A stretch of 55,350 nt of DNA. Origin: Prochlorococcus sp. AG-363-M21. Lineage in GTDB: Bacteria > Cyanobacteriota > Cyanobacteriia > PCC-6307 > Cyanobiaceae. The number at the start of each line of letters is the position of its first letter. Position 1 is the first letter of the stretch. Shown here piece after piece: positions 20,484 through 29,410 of the stretch. The translations under genes and the position numbers were made by a program. The DNA is taken from positions 1 through 55,350 of the forward strand of contig QCFU01000009.1 in assembly GCA_003278305.1 (NCBI GenBank), given 5' to 3'. The notes below the pieces were generated by a model. It was not told the origin of the DNA. It did not search any database and was given only the letters and a program-made list of their open reading frames with translations.

Positions 20484-20741
20484 CTAAGTAGCCTTCCAAG
20501 CTTCAAGTTGATCCACTCTTAACCAAACATCTGGGACTGGACGACGCCATCTTACTTGGCCATATTCTCCTTTCACAGCCAAAATTTCACCAGGTCCTTC
20601 GAAAATATACTTGGGAGGCATTTCATCACTCGCTTGAGATTCCAAACTATTTTGATAGAGATCGCGATTAACGCGGACCAATGTGCCTTTCCTCAATGTC
20701 TTAACAGTCTGATTTGTAGATGAAGGCTCTGTTGAAGTCAT
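20484..20741 (-). CDS. ndhO: NAD(P)H-quinone oxidoreductase subunit O
   Basis: Small peripheral subunit of cyanobacterial NDH-1. The family core is clear: KGTLVRVNRDLYQNSLESQA, YIFEGPGEILAVKGEYGQVRW and a C-terminal VWLRVDQLEAW. NDH-1 drives cyclic electron flow and respiration in thylakoids. An in-frame TTG at 20759 exists, but the ATG at 20741 is more likely. The N-terminus carries about 15 extra Ser/Thr-rich residues compared with the compact family core. Confidence 0.88.
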   Translation of the reverse strand: MTSTEPSSTNQTVKTLRKGTLVRVNRDLYQNSLESQASDEMPPKYIFEGPGEILAVKGEYGQVRWRRPVPDVWLRVDQLEAWKAT

Positions 20742-20819
20742 AGAAAATTTATTAGACAATTACTTTTTAGTACTAACTTTCTAGCATCAAGTGTAGAGTT
20801 TTCAATAACCTAAAAGATT

Positions 20820-21749
20820 ATGAAATTACTTTTGCTTGGTTGTACAGGATTTATCGGTAAGGAACTCATTCCAAAGCTAATTAATTCAGGGCATGAGCTA
20901 ACAATTATTACTAGACAAAATCAGAGTACTCTCAATCCCAAGCTGAAAAATAAAAATATTCATCTTCTTAACCTAGACCCTTCCTCTATTTTCAGCTGGG
21001 AAGATATAAACCTTTTAAATGCAGTTAAAGAATCTGAAGGAATAATTAATTTGGCTGGAGAATCAATTGCGGATAAACGTTGGAATACAAAGCAATGTAA
21101 AAAAATAAGAAATAGTAGAGTTTTGACAACGCAATACTTAATCAAAAAAATTAATCAACTTCCGAAGCCACCTAGACTTCTAATCAATGGATCAGCGATA
21201 GGCTTTTATGGAACTAGTGAAAATTTAGAGTTCAATGAAGATAGTCTTCAAGGAAATGATTTTTTGGCAAATGTTTGCAAAGAATGGGAACAAGCTGCAT
21301 TCGAAAAACCTCAAAAAACGAGACTAATCATTCTTCGCATAGGAATCGTTCTCGAGAAAGATGGAGGAGCATTAGGAAAAATGCTTCCTATCTTTCGAGC
21401 TGGTCTAGGAGGACCTATAGGTGATGGTCGCCAATGGATGACTTGGATTCATAGAGCAGATATTTGCGAAATTATCAACCAAGCAATTTTGAATCAATCT
21501 TGGAAAGGAACAATTAATGCAGTTGCTCCTAACCCTGTATTAATGTCCAAGTTTTCAGAAACTTTAGGCAAATCTCTTAATCGACCCTCTCTTTTATCAG
21601 TACCTGGTCCAATCCTAAAGTTACTTCTTGGTGATGGAGCTAAAATAGTATTAGAAGGTCAAAAAGTAATGTCCAAAAAACTAAAAAAATTAGGTTTTAA
21701 TTTTACTTATCCAGATCTATCAAGTGCTATTGACTCAATCACAAAATAA
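20820..21749 (+). CDS. TIGR01777/YfcH-type NAD-dependent epimerase family
   Basis: Extended SDR protein of 309 residues. The N-terminal nucleotide motif is LLLGCTGFIGKELI, with later LINGSAIGFYGT (catalytic Tyr in the YG pair), ILRIGIVLEKDGGALGKML and GDGRQWMTWIHRAD. This matches the TIGR01777 (SulA/YfcH-like) family present in cyanobacteria and plastids. The substrate is unknown. The stop is 20 bases from the convergent TPR gene. Confidence 0.82.
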   Translation: MKLLLLGCTGFIGKELIPKLINSGHELTIITRQNQSTLNPKLKNKNIHLLNLDPSSIFSWEDINLLNAVKESEGIINLAGESIADKRWNTKQCKKIRNSRVLTTQYLIKKINQLPKPPRLLINGSAIGFYGTSENLEFNEDSLQGNDFLANVCKEWEQAAFEKPQKTRLIILRIGIVLEKDGGALGKMLPIFRAGLGGPIGDGRQWMTWIHRADICEIINQAILNQSWKGTINAVAPNPVLMSKFSETLGKSLNRPSLLSVPGPILKLLLGDGAKIVLEGQKVMSKKLKKLGFNFTYPDLSSAIDSITK

Positions 21750-21769
21750 ATAATTTCAAGAAAGTAAAC

Positions 21770-22189
21770 TTAAAAACCAAGCCAGTCTTTAATCTTTTTC
21801 AATGCTTTCCAATCTGGTTTACGACTTAAACCATCTTCAATAGAAATTTTCAATTCTTTCTCAAATTCAGGCACAACAAGTAATGCTCGTTTAACAAATT
21901 CAATATGATCTCTAACACCTTTTGAGTTTGTTGCTAATAAAGCTAAGCTCAAATTAATTCTTGCTTGAGGATCCTGAGAGTTGAGTTTCACAGCTATACG
22001 AGCTGAACGGAGCCCATCATCATTTCTATCACACAGCAATTGCAACCAAGCCAGGCAGGTCCAACCAGCTGATTGATTTGGTGAGGAAGAAGTAATAACT
22101 TCAAAATCCTTAATCAAGATCGACGCGTCTTCTCCAGATTTATATCTAGACATTGCGTTATCAAAAAGATTTTCTTGACTTGAATCCAT
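21770..22189 (-). CDS. TPR-like hypothetical protein
   Basis: A 139-residue all-helical protein with TPR-like repeats (NQSAGWTCLAWLQLLCDRNDDGL and DPQARINLSLALLATN). There is no signal peptide or catalytic motif. It lies between ndhO/epimerase and the IscA/HesB gene; the latter is on the same strand 43 bases upstream. A scaffold role is plausible but not shown. Confidence 0.65.
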   Translation of the reverse strand: MDSSQENLFDNAMSRYKSGEDASILIKDFEVITSSSPNQSAGWTCLAWLQLLCDRNDDGLRSARIAVKLNSQDPQARINLSLALLATNSKGVRDHIEFVKRALLVVPEFEKELKISIEDGLSRKPDWKALKKIKDWLGF

Positions 22190-22232
22190 AAACTTTAAAG
22201 ATTAAACAATTGAGTATCTTTAGGAAGAGAAC

Positions 22233-22625
22233 TTAAACAGAAAAAGAGCTTCCACATCCACAAGTCTGCGTTGCATTGGGATTTGTGAAATTAAACCCAC
22301 CACCAATTAAGTCGGTACTAAAATCCAACTGCATCCCATATATGTATAAAAGACTTTTAGGATCGCAAACAACTTTAAACGAATGTCCATTTGGTGCTGA
22401 ATATTCATAAAGCTCATCTTCTTGAGTTGTATCCAATGAAGATACAAAATCCATTGTGTAACTCATACCGCTACATCCTCCTGACCTGACACCTACACGA
22501 AGGATTTTATCTTTACCCTGTTGTTGGCATAACTGTGACAATTGCTGCATAGCAATTTGTGTAATTAAAATCCCTTTACCATCATTCGCGGAATGGGTAA
22601 CAGAATTTGATTCTTGAATACTCAT
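22233..22625 (-). CDS. Iron-sulfur cluster assembly accessory protein, IscA/SufA/HesB type
   Basis: A-type carrier of 130 residues. The three conserved cysteines are visible: C51 in RSGGCSGMSY, and C122 and C124 in TCGCGSSFSV. These bind iron or an Fe-S cluster for delivery to apoproteins. A short non-conserved N-terminus of about 18 residues precedes the domain. In cyanobacteria the paralogs are SufA and IscA; I do not assign which. Confidence 0.9.
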   Translation of the reverse strand: MSIQESNSVTHSANDGKGILITQIAMQQLSQLCQQQGKDKILRVGVRSGGCSGMSYTMDFVSSLDTTQEDELYEYSAPNGHSFKVVCDPKSLLYIYGMQLDFSTDLIGGGFNFTNPNATQTCGCGSSFSV

Positions 22626-22735
22626 AAAGTCAATACTATGACCTAAGCTCAGTTTATTGAGAAAATTAGTTTTTTGTCTTTTTCGAAAAAGTATCTCTTT
22701 TATATTGAGTCAGTAAGTTCCTTCCCGGAGAAAAA

Positions 22736-24196
22736 GTGAAAATAGCTATTATAGGAGCTGGACTCGCAGCACTCTCAGCAGCAGTCGATCTAGTTGATGA
22801 AGGTCATTCAGTTGTGCTTTATGAAGCCAGACCTTTTATTGGAGGAAAAGTAGGAAGCTGGGAGGATGAAAATGGAAATCATATTGAAATGGGTTTACAT
22901 GTCTTTTTCTTCAATTATGCAAATCTTTTTGCATTGATGAGAAAGGTTGGTGCAATTGAAAACTTATTACCAAAAGACCATACTCATTTATTTGTTAATG
23001 AAGGTGGAAAAGTAAACTCACTGGATTTCCGATTTGGACTTGGAGCTCCTTTCAATGGTCTAAAAGCATTTTTCACAACTTCGCAATTAGCGTGGATAGA
23101 TAAGCTGAGAAATGCTTTAGCACTTGGTACAAGTCCAATTGTTAGAGGTTTAATTGATTACGAAGGAGCCATGAAAACCATACGTGAGTTAGATGCAATT
23201 AGTTTTCAAGATTGGTTTATTAGTCATGGGGGGAGTATGAAAAGCATAAAAAGAATGTGGGATCCTATTGCCTATGCACTAGGTTTCATCAATTGTGAAT
23301 CAATATCAGCAAGATGCATGCTTACAATATTTATAATGTTTGCCACTAAAACAAAAGCTTCAAAATTAAATCTTCTCAAAGGATCACCCCATAAATGGCT
23401 TACTAAGCCAATCAAAGAATATATCGAAAATAAAGGGGCAAAAATATTGTTAAGGCATAGAGTAAAAGAGATATTTTATGATAAATGTTCAAATTTAAAA
23501 GTAACTGGCTTACTATTAAATACACCAGATGGGGAAAAAACAATTACTGCAGATAAATACCTTGCAGCTTGTGATGTTCCTGGTATTCAAAAAATTATTC
23601 CAGAAGAATGGAAATCATATGCACAGTTCAAGGATATTGATAATTTAAAAACAGTTCCAGTGGCAACTGTACAACTTAGATATAATGGATGGGTTACAGA
23701 AATGAAGAATAGTTCACTAATAAATAATCTAAATAATCCATCAGGACTAGATAATCTTTTATATACCGCAGATGCAGATTTCAGTTGTTTTGCAGATTTA
23801 GCAATAACAAGTCCAGTTGATTATCAGATTGAAGGACTTGGATCATTATTACAATGTGTTCTTACACCAGGTGATCCTTGGATAACAAAATCCAACCAAG
23901 AAATTATTTCACATACAGATACTCAAGTGAGAAGTCTTTTTCCTTCATCGAAAAACTTAAACTTGATTTGGGGAAATGTAGTCAAACTCGCACAATCTCT
24001 CTACAAAGAATCTCCAGGAATGGAGCCTTATAGGCCTAAGCAAGACACTCCAGTAAGTAATTTCTTTTTGGCAGGCAGTTATACTCGTCAGGACTATATA
24101 GACTCGATGGAAGGGGCAACTATGAGTGGTCATTTAGCTGCCTCTGCAGTTTTAAATAAAGCTATAAAATTAGAAAAGAACCCCTCTGTTTACTAA
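22736..24196 (+). CDS. crtQ: Zeta-carotene desaturase
   Basis: Plant-type CrtQ (ZDS) desaturase that turns zeta-carotene into lycopene. It opens with the FAD motif [15 protein letters not shown], then [14 protein letters not shown] and [13 protein letters not shown], and ends with [20 protein letters not shown]. The start is GTG at 22736, preceded by GGAG. Length 486 aa is normal. The SRPBCC gene begins 2 bases after the stop, so they are co-transcribed. It completes the desaturation chain with crtP and crtB. Confidence 0.95.
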   Translation: MKIAIIGAGLAALSAAVDLVDEGHSVVLYEARPFIGGKVGSWEDENGNHIEMGLHVFFFNYANLFALMRKVGAIENLLPKDHTHLFVNEGGKVNSLDFRFGLGAPFNGLKAFFTTSQLAWIDKLRNALALGTSPIVRGLIDYEGAMKTIRELDAISFQDWFISHGGSMKSIKRMWDPIAYALGFINCESISARCMLTIFIMFATKTKASKLNLLKGSPHKWLTKPIKEYIENKGAKILLRHRVKEIFYDKCSNLKVTGLLLNTPDGEKTITADKYLAACDVPGIQKIIPEEWKSYAQFKDIDNLKTVPVATVQLRYNGWVTEMKNSSLINNLNNPSGLDNLLYTADADFSCFADLAITSPVDYQIEGLGSLLQCVLTPGDPWITKSNQEIISHTDTQVRSLFPSSKNLNLIWGNVVKLAQSLYKESPGMEPYRPKQDTPVSNFFLAGSYTRQDYIDSMEGATMSGHLAASAVLNKAIKLEKNPSVY

Positions 24197-24198
24197 AA

Positions 24199-24651
24199 AT
24201 GGGAATCTGGTTAGAACACGAAGTCATAACTACGATCAACGCTTCAGTAGATGATGTATGGAATATTTGGAGTGATTTAGATTCAATGCCACTTTGGATG
24301 ACATGGATTGAATCCGTTCGGACAGTTGAGGATAAAACAAATATACTTCCAGACTTAACTGAATGGACTCTAGCTGCAAATGGATTTCGTTTTAAATGGA
24401 GAGCTCAGATCAACGAAAGAATAGATAAACAAAAACTCCAATGGGATTCTGTTGGAGGACTACCTACCAAAGGTTGCGTTTATTTCAAAGAAGAAGAAGA
24501 AGGTTGCACAATAGTTAGGTTAATCATTTCATATGAATTGCCAAAAATAGTTGCTCGTCTAATGGAGAAAAATATTCTAGGAAATCTAGTTACTAATGAA
24601 CTTCAAACAAATTTAAATAATTTTAAAAAGCTTGTTGAAAGTAAATTCTAA
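24199..24651 (+). CDS. SRPBCC (polyketide cyclase/START-like) protein
   Basis: A 150-residue protein with the START-like hydrophobic-pocket fold. It starts WLEHEVITTINASVDDVWNI and has the DLDSMPLWMTWI helix-strand region. Its start lies 2 bases after crtQ. The pairing suggests a role near carotenoid metabolism, such as binding a hydrophobic intermediate, but that is inference. The last 4 bases overlap the convergent hemD stop. Confidence 0.82.
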   Translation: MGIWLEHEVITTINASVDDVWNIWSDLDSMPLWMTWIESVRTVEDKTNILPDLTEWTLAANGFRFKWRAQINERIDKQKLQWDSVGGLPTKGCVYFKEEEEGCTIVRLIISYELPKIVARLMEKNILGNLVTNELQTNLNNFKKLVESKF

Positions 24652-25457
24652 GATTCTGATTTCAAAGACTTAATACAAGCCTTAATTAAACCATCTATGT
24701 CATGTGGAATGGCTTCTTCGTCGACTCTAAAAAAATATTTCTCACATGTCTTACTTGTTTGTGGACCAATAGAAATTATTTTTACATTTTCAAGTTTTTG
24801 ATGCCAAGTATTACCAAAAGCTTTATTCATTAATTTAACAGTATTTATAACTGTTTTACTACTTGTAAAAGTAATAATATCAACTTCTTGATTCATTAAA
24901 GCATTAGAAGTTATTTCTGGAATATTTTCAGGGCATCTAGACTCATAAGCCGCTACTTCTACGACTCTCGCTCCTGCCTCACCAAAAGCTTGTGTCAAAA
25001 GGGTTCTTCCACCAGTTTGGACTCTAGGAAGAAGCATTTTTAGCCCATAGACAGGAGCAGGGAAATTATCAATCAAGCTATCAGCCACGAAATTCGGAGG
25101 AATAAAATCTGCTTTAATTCCTACGTCTTCCAGGCAATTAGCCGTTTTACGACCTACTGCTGCGATCTTCAAAGTATTTGGCCTTGAAGACAATGATTTT
25201 CCTTGCAGGCCTAACCTTGTTTCTAAGGCTTCGACTCCATTGCTACTTGAAAATATAAGCCAATGAAAACTGTCTAGTTCTAACAAGGCATCATCTAGAG
25301 GTCCCCATTCATCTGGAGAACCAATGACAAGTGATGGAAGATCTAAAACCCTTGCCCCAAGAGATTCAAGAGACTTCCTTGTAGAACTTTCCTGGCTTTT
25401 CGCTCTTGTAATGATAATTGCTTTACCAGACAAAAGAGAAGTTGTATTCAGATTCAT
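24648..25457 (-). CDS. hemD: Uroporphyrinogen-III synthase
   Basis: Closes hydroxymethylbilane into uroporphyrinogen III for heme and chlorophyll synthesis. The two-domain HemD fold is recognised by SGKAIIITRAKSQ at the N-terminus, LIFSSSNGVEAL, the PRVQTGGRTLLTQAFGEAG segment and DIITFTSSKTV. Sequence conservation in this family is low, so the call rests on the combined pattern. It overlaps the SRPBCC gene tail-to-tail and lies 18 bases from nagZ. Confidence 0.85.
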   Translation of the reverse strand: MNLNTTSLLSGKAIIITRAKSQESSTRKSLESLGARVLDLPSLVIGSPDEWGPLDDALLELDSFHWLIFSSSNGVEALETRLGLQGKSLSSRPNTLKIAAVGRKTANCLEDVGIKADFIPPNFVADSLIDNFPAPVYGLKMLLPRVQTGGRTLLTQAFGEAGARVVEVAAYESRCPENIPEITSNALMNQEVDIITFTSSKTVINTVKLMNKAFGNTWHQKLENVKIISIGPQTSKTCEKYFFRVDEEAIPHDIDGLIKACIKSLKSES

Positions 25458-25475
25458 CTTTTTTATTAATAGTAA

Positions 25476-27128
25476 TTAATTCATAAAGTTCATCTCATGT
25501 TTATTAAGTATTTCCTGCGAGTTTTGATTCGATTTAAATAATAATTGCAAAACCTTTTCTTGAGCTAAAGGAATCTGAGCAGGACAATAAATCGCCGGAA
25601 TTGAAGGATCTAGTTTATTAATTATCTTATCCCATAAATAAGGACTCCCAAATATTAATAATGCTTTCAATATCTTAGCTTTCTGCAACTGCATAACTGC
25701 AGAGAACCATGGCTCTTCAAAACAAGAATTTCCCATAAATGGATTACCTCTAATAAAAAGTTGAAGCATAATTTTCTGCTTACCAAAAAGATCAATATTG
25801 AGAGGTTCTGTCGTGTTTTTTGTCCAAGGAGAAATACCTGAAGCATGAATAATTATATTCTGAAATCCATATTGAGCAGGTATAATTAGAGAAGGGGAAG
25901 ATTTATCCAGACATGTATTATAAATTAAACTATCAACTCTAATTAAATTAATCGTATCCTCAACTGAATTACCAAGCTTCATATTATTTGTTCTCAATGA
26001 TATATCAATCAACTTTTTATTGAGATTAATTGCATTAGCACTTTCACACCAATTGGAATCAAATGATAGATTCGTTGACTTAGATTGCTTAAAAGAAAAT
26101 TTAGAATCAATTTTAGAAAGTTCATTACTTCGCCTTTGCAAAGATTCTTCCAATCGTTTAACAGGAATTACTCCTTTAAGTAATGCGCCAACTATTGCAT
26201 CAATAGCTTGTAAAGGCTCTTTAGGCATCATTAGCAAATCAGCCCCTGCTTGAAATGCCATTACAGCAGCATCTCCTGAAGAATATTTCTTAGACACAGC
26301 CTCCATCACTAAAGCATCAGTTACTATGAGCCCTTGAAAACCTATTTTTCGGCGTAAAAGATTAGATAAAACTTCTTTTGAAAAAGTTGCTGGGTAATTA
26401 GGATCAACCTTCTCTAAAAGTAAATGTGCCGTCATAACACTATTTACCCCTTCAGCAATTAAAGCTTTAAAAGGTATTAACTCTTTTTTTTCTAAGTAAT
26501 CAACAGAATGTTGCAAAACTGGTAAAGCTAAATGAGAGTCAACGCTGGTATCTCCATGACCTGGAAAATGCTTAGCACAACTTAAAACTCCTTGAGAAAC
26601 AAGTCCTTTATTAAAAGCACAAACAAGTTGCGCCACAACTTGTGGATCTTCTCCCCAAGCCCTCATATTTATTACAGGATTTTTGTGATTTGTATTTAGA
26701 TCGCATACTGGAGCTAAAACCCAATTGAGTCCACAATTACGGGCCTGCTCACCTAAAAGTTTTCCATATTCTTCAGCAAGTACAACAGCTTGATGTTTGT
26801 CTTTTTTATAAATAAGACCAAAAGTCATTGGGGGAGCAAATCTTGTAAAGCCTTTAAATAGCTGTCCTACGCCTTCTTCAACATCTGCACATAACAAAAG
26901 AGAATTCCCAGACCAAGTATTTAATTGGTTACATCGATCTTGGATTTCTTGAGCATTACCCCCATGCAAAATCACACCTCCTATCCCTTGCTCTAAATAG
27001 GCTTTCAACTCTTTATTAGTTGATTCCCATTTAGGATATTGTCTTAAGGAATCTAATTGATACCCACTAGCTCGAACAATTATTAGCTTTGCAACTTTCT
27101 TCCAAAGATCTGTTTTATTTATTGCCAT
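25476..27128 (-). CDS. nagZ: Glycoside hydrolase family 3 (NagZ-like) beta-N-acetylhexosaminidase
   Basis: GH3 enzyme that removes GlcNAc from 1,6-anhydromuropeptides in cell-wall recycling. The NagZ signature KHFPGHGDTSVDSH is at residues 186-199, and the nucleophile aspartate is D271 in LIVTDALVM. The protein is 550 aa. The catalytic (alpha/beta)8 domain ends near 340, and the following 200 residues resemble a degenerate second GH3 domain. Single-domain NagZ proteins of Gram-negatives are about 340 aa. It shares one base with rbfA upstream. AnmK, a later recycling enzyme, is at 50-51 kb. Confidence 0.86.
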   Translation of the reverse strand: MAINKTDLWKKVAKLIIVRASGYQLDSLRQYPKWESTNKELKAYLEQGIGGVILHGGNAQEIQDRCNQLNTWSGNSLLLCADVEEGVGQLFKGFTRFAPPMTFGLIYKKDKHQAVVLAEEYGKLLGEQARNCGLNWVLAPVCDLNTNHKNPVINMRAWGEDPQVVAQLVCAFNKGLVSQGVLSCAKHFPGHGDTSVDSHLALPVLQHSVDYLEKKELIPFKALIAEGVNSVMTAHLLLEKVDPNYPATFSKEVLSNLLRRKIGFQGLIVTDALVMEAVSKKYSSGDAAVMAFQAGADLLMMPKEPLQAIDAIVGALLKGVIPVKRLEESLQRRSNELSKIDSKFSFKQSKSTNLSFDSNWCESANAINLNKKLIDISLRTNNMKLGNSVEDTINLIRVDSLIYNTCLDKSSPSLIIPAQYGFQNIIIHASGISPWTKNTTEPLNIDLFGKQKIMLQLFIRGNPFMGNSCFEEPWFSAVMQLQKAKILKALLIFGSPYLWDKIINKLDPSIPAIYCPAQIPLAQEKVLQLLFKSNQNSQEILNKHEMNFMN

Positions 27129-27526
27129 TATTCAGCATCTAAAGAATCTCTAATTTGATTCTTTCCTTTTCTTTCTTCTTCTAATTTTCCTAGTAAATCA
27201 AGAACAGAGTTTCCCTTCTCTACACCTCTATCCAATTTAAAAACTATTTCTGGTACTCTTCTCATTTGTAACCTTCTAGTGAGTTCACCTTTCAAAAAGC
27301 CTTTAGCATCTGTCAAAGCATTAAGAATTTCATCTCTTTGTTTACTCTCATTTGCGTAAATACTTACAAATATCTTGCAATGTTGCAAATCTCCTGAAAG
27401 ATCAACTTCGGTAATTGTGATCAGACCTGATTGAAGTCGTTGATCTTTCAAGCCTTGCAAAAAAAGCTGGCTCATTTCTTTCCGAATCAATGAAGAAACT
27501 TTCTCTACGCGTCTACTTTGTGCCAT
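27128..27526 (-). CDS. rbfA: Ribosome-binding factor A
   Basis: Factor for 30S maturation and cold adaptation. It opens with the [18 protein letters not shown] helix and contains [23 protein letters not shown], followed by [20 protein letters not shown]. Length 132 aa is typical. It overlaps the nagZ start by one base, and its own start is 2 bases after the DUF751 gene, so DUF751-rbfA-nagZ is a compact unit. Confidence 0.93.
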   Translation of the reverse strand: MAQSRRVEKVSSLIRKEMSQLFLQGLKDQRLQSGLITITEVDLSGDLQHCKIFVSIYANESKQRDEILNALTDAKGFLKGELTRRLQMRRVPEIVFKLDRGVEKGNSVLDLLGKLEEERKGKNQIRDSLDAE

Positions 27527-27528
27527 GA

Positions 27529-27735
27529 CTAACCAAAAGAGGGGGGAAGAACCATTGCCTTGACAACAAAATAAAAAGTAACTATTGCACTTACCAGTGC
27601 CCCCAGTAATGAGATTGCCGTAATTGGATTTTTACTTCGTTGAATTAATGGCTCAAGAAATGCAGTAAATACTCCCAGTATGATTGTGATGAGATACTTA
27701 GGGTATCTAGCAACATTTGAAAAAAACTCACCCAT
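27529..27735 (-). CDS. DUF751 family small membrane protein
   Basis: A 68-residue protein with two predicted hydrophobic segments (about residues 13-30 and 41-60), starting [20 protein letters not shown]. It fits the cyanobacterial/plastid DUF751 (Ycf33-like) family. The stop is 2 bases before rbfA. The function is unknown. It is divergent from the GST gene across about 58 bp. Confidence 0.7.
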   Translation of the reverse strand: MGEFFSNVARYPKYLITIILGVFTAFLEPLIQRSKNPITAISLLGALVSAIVTFYFVVKAMVLPPSFG

Positions 27736-27793
27736 TAAATTTCCTATTGCATACCTTTAATAGCTACTCTGCAGTTCTTTGCGAGAAAAATTA

Positions 27794-28516
27794 ATGTTGG
27801 TGCTATATCAATTTCAACATTCAGCATTTTGTCTCAAAGTCAGAATGGCTTTACGAGCCAAAAAACTAAGCTTCAGAACAGTAGAAGTAACACCTGGAAT
27901 TGGTCAGATTAAAATCTTTCGACTCTCTGGGCAAAAGCAATTACCTGTCTTAGTAGATGGTGAAAATGTTATTTCTGACTCGAGTGAAATTATTCAATAT
28001 CTAGAATGCAATTATCCTGAAACAAGTCTGATACCTTCAGATCCCAAAGAAGCTGGTTTAGTCCATTTGCTCACGAATTGGTCAGATACCACTCTTGCAA
28101 AAGCAACAAAAAAAGCACTGATTAAATCAGCCACACTAGATCAAGAACTGCTTGTAGCTTTATTGCCTAATGAAATACCAATAAAGATCAAAAACTTTGC
28201 AAAAGTTTTCCCAGGAGAAATAATTAACAGGTTATCAAACTTAACTGAGCAAAAAGAGACCCTAGACCTAGAACATAATCTTGAGGAAATATCTAAATTA
28301 GTGAAGGAAAATAATTTTTTGATAGGCGATTCAATTAGTATTGCAGATATTGCAATTGCAGCACAATTATCACTCATAAAATTTCCATTTTCTGCAGGCA
28401 CTGTACTCGCAGGTAAAGGATGCAAAAGATTATATAATAATTCTAAGTTAATCTCACTTTTCACTTGGAGAGATAACTTGGAAAAAATGCTCATGATAGA
28501 TGAGCAAAAAGCTTGA
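27794..28516 (+). CDS. Glutathione S-transferase family protein
   Basis: Protein of about 240 residues with an N-terminal thioredoxin-like domain: LYQFQHSAFCLKVRMALRAK and QLPVLVDGENVISDSSEIIQ, the latter carrying the glutathione-binding Ser of the SS/ES motif. The C-terminal helical domain includes NNFLIGDSISIADIAIAAQ. The active residue may be Ser or Cys in HSAFC. The ATG at 27794 is chosen over a TTG at 27779. Substrate unknown. It precedes the CRR7-like gene by 27 bases. Confidence 0.85.
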   Translation: MLVLYQFQHSAFCLKVRMALRAKKLSFRTVEVTPGIGQIKIFRLSGQKQLPVLVDGENVISDSSEIIQYLECNYPETSLIPSDPKEAGLVHLLTNWSDTTLAKATKKALIKSATLDQELLVALLPNEIPIKIKNFAKVFPGEIINRLSNLTEQKETLDLEHNLEEISKLVKENNFLIGDSISIADIAIAAQLSLIKFPFSAGTVLAGKGCKRLYNNSKLISLFTWRDNLEKMLMIDEQKA

Positions 28517-28543
28517 TAAAGAAACTTGACTAATTAAAGAATC

Positions 28544-28807
28544 ATGTCAGATCCATTAATATATGATTCAGATAATTATGTGATCATAGAACCAGGCAAA
28601 AAAGAGCAATTATTAAATGAAAAAGAAACTCTTTTATGGCTAGAAAATTGGCTCATTCAATTTGAAGAGTTACCATCCGATCTAAAAGCTCAAAACTCTG
28701 TTAAAGATGCTGCACAACGTTTATTAGATACTGCTTGCGCTCTCCAGATAAAGCCAGGTTTGACAATAGAATGGTTTGCTATTCGTCTGGAAAATTCTGA
28801 TTCTTAA
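28544..28807 (+). CDS. CRR7-like (DUF3571) NDH-1 assembly protein
   Basis: An 87-residue soluble protein. The pattern YVIIEPGKKEQLLNEKETLLW, LPSDLKAQNSV, RLLDTACAL, KPGLTIEWFAIRLEN resembles the cyanobacterial/plastid CRR7 family, implicated in NDH complex assembly. The assignment is from memory of the family, not a search. The last 29 bases overlap the 3' end of the convergent aroK. Confidence 0.65.
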   Translation: MSDPLIYDSDNYVIIEPGKKEQLLNEKETLLWLENWLIQFEELPSDLKAQNSVKDAAQRLLDTACALQIKPGLTIEWFAIRLENSDS

Positions 28808-29358
28808 TTAGTATTGTTAATTGATTTAATATTAAAAGAGAGACTTCTTCAGGAGATTCATCTTCAACTTTAATATGGAGATCTGATTTGGAATACATAG
28901 ACTCTCTCTGTTTCAACAAATCATCAAGAGCTATTGTTGGATTCTTTGTTTCTAATAAAGGTCTCTTACTTGTGTCTAATTGCAATCGTTTTAATAAGCG
29001 ATTTCTTCCTGGATCTAGCCAAATTGATAGTCCTTGATGCAAAATTCCCCAATTTATTGAAGAAGTAACTAAACCACCACCAGTCGCCACAACAAAAGAA
29101 TGTCTTTGACCAATTTCTTTAAGCACTTCTGATTCAAATGATCTAAAAATTGACTCTCCCTCAGATTGAAAGATTTCAGAAATAGTTCTTTGAGTTGCTT
29201 TTTCTATCTGTTGATCAATGTCTATAAATCGATAACCTAATTCTTTAGCCAAATAAGGGGGCTGTTTGAGTTTTGCCTGAACCCATCATACCAACAAGGT
29301 AAAGATTAATACCTTTGAGGTTTTGACTTAAAGCAGAAAATCTAGAAGGATAATTCAT
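28779..29358 (-). pseudogene. aroK: Shikimate kinase aroK, frameshifted (single-base expansion)
   Basis: Shikimate kinase of the chorismate pathway. The minus strand opens with an ATG at 29358 and reads through the intact P-loop LVGMMGSGKT, then hits TAA at 29245-29247. The rest of the kinase continues in the +1 frame from LAKELGYRFIDIDQQIEK, with the expected DID, the FRSFESEV arginine, GGGLV and LLETKNP. Removing one C from the C5 run (29257-29261) restores one frame reading TAPYLAKELG. Because this enzyme is normally essential, a sequence error or slippage is as likely as true loss. It overlaps the CRR7-like gene at its 3' end. Confidence 0.85.
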
Positions 29359-29410
29359 ATAGGCATCAAACTATACAACTTAGTTAAAATAAGATCTAAT
29401 TAAGCCTCTC

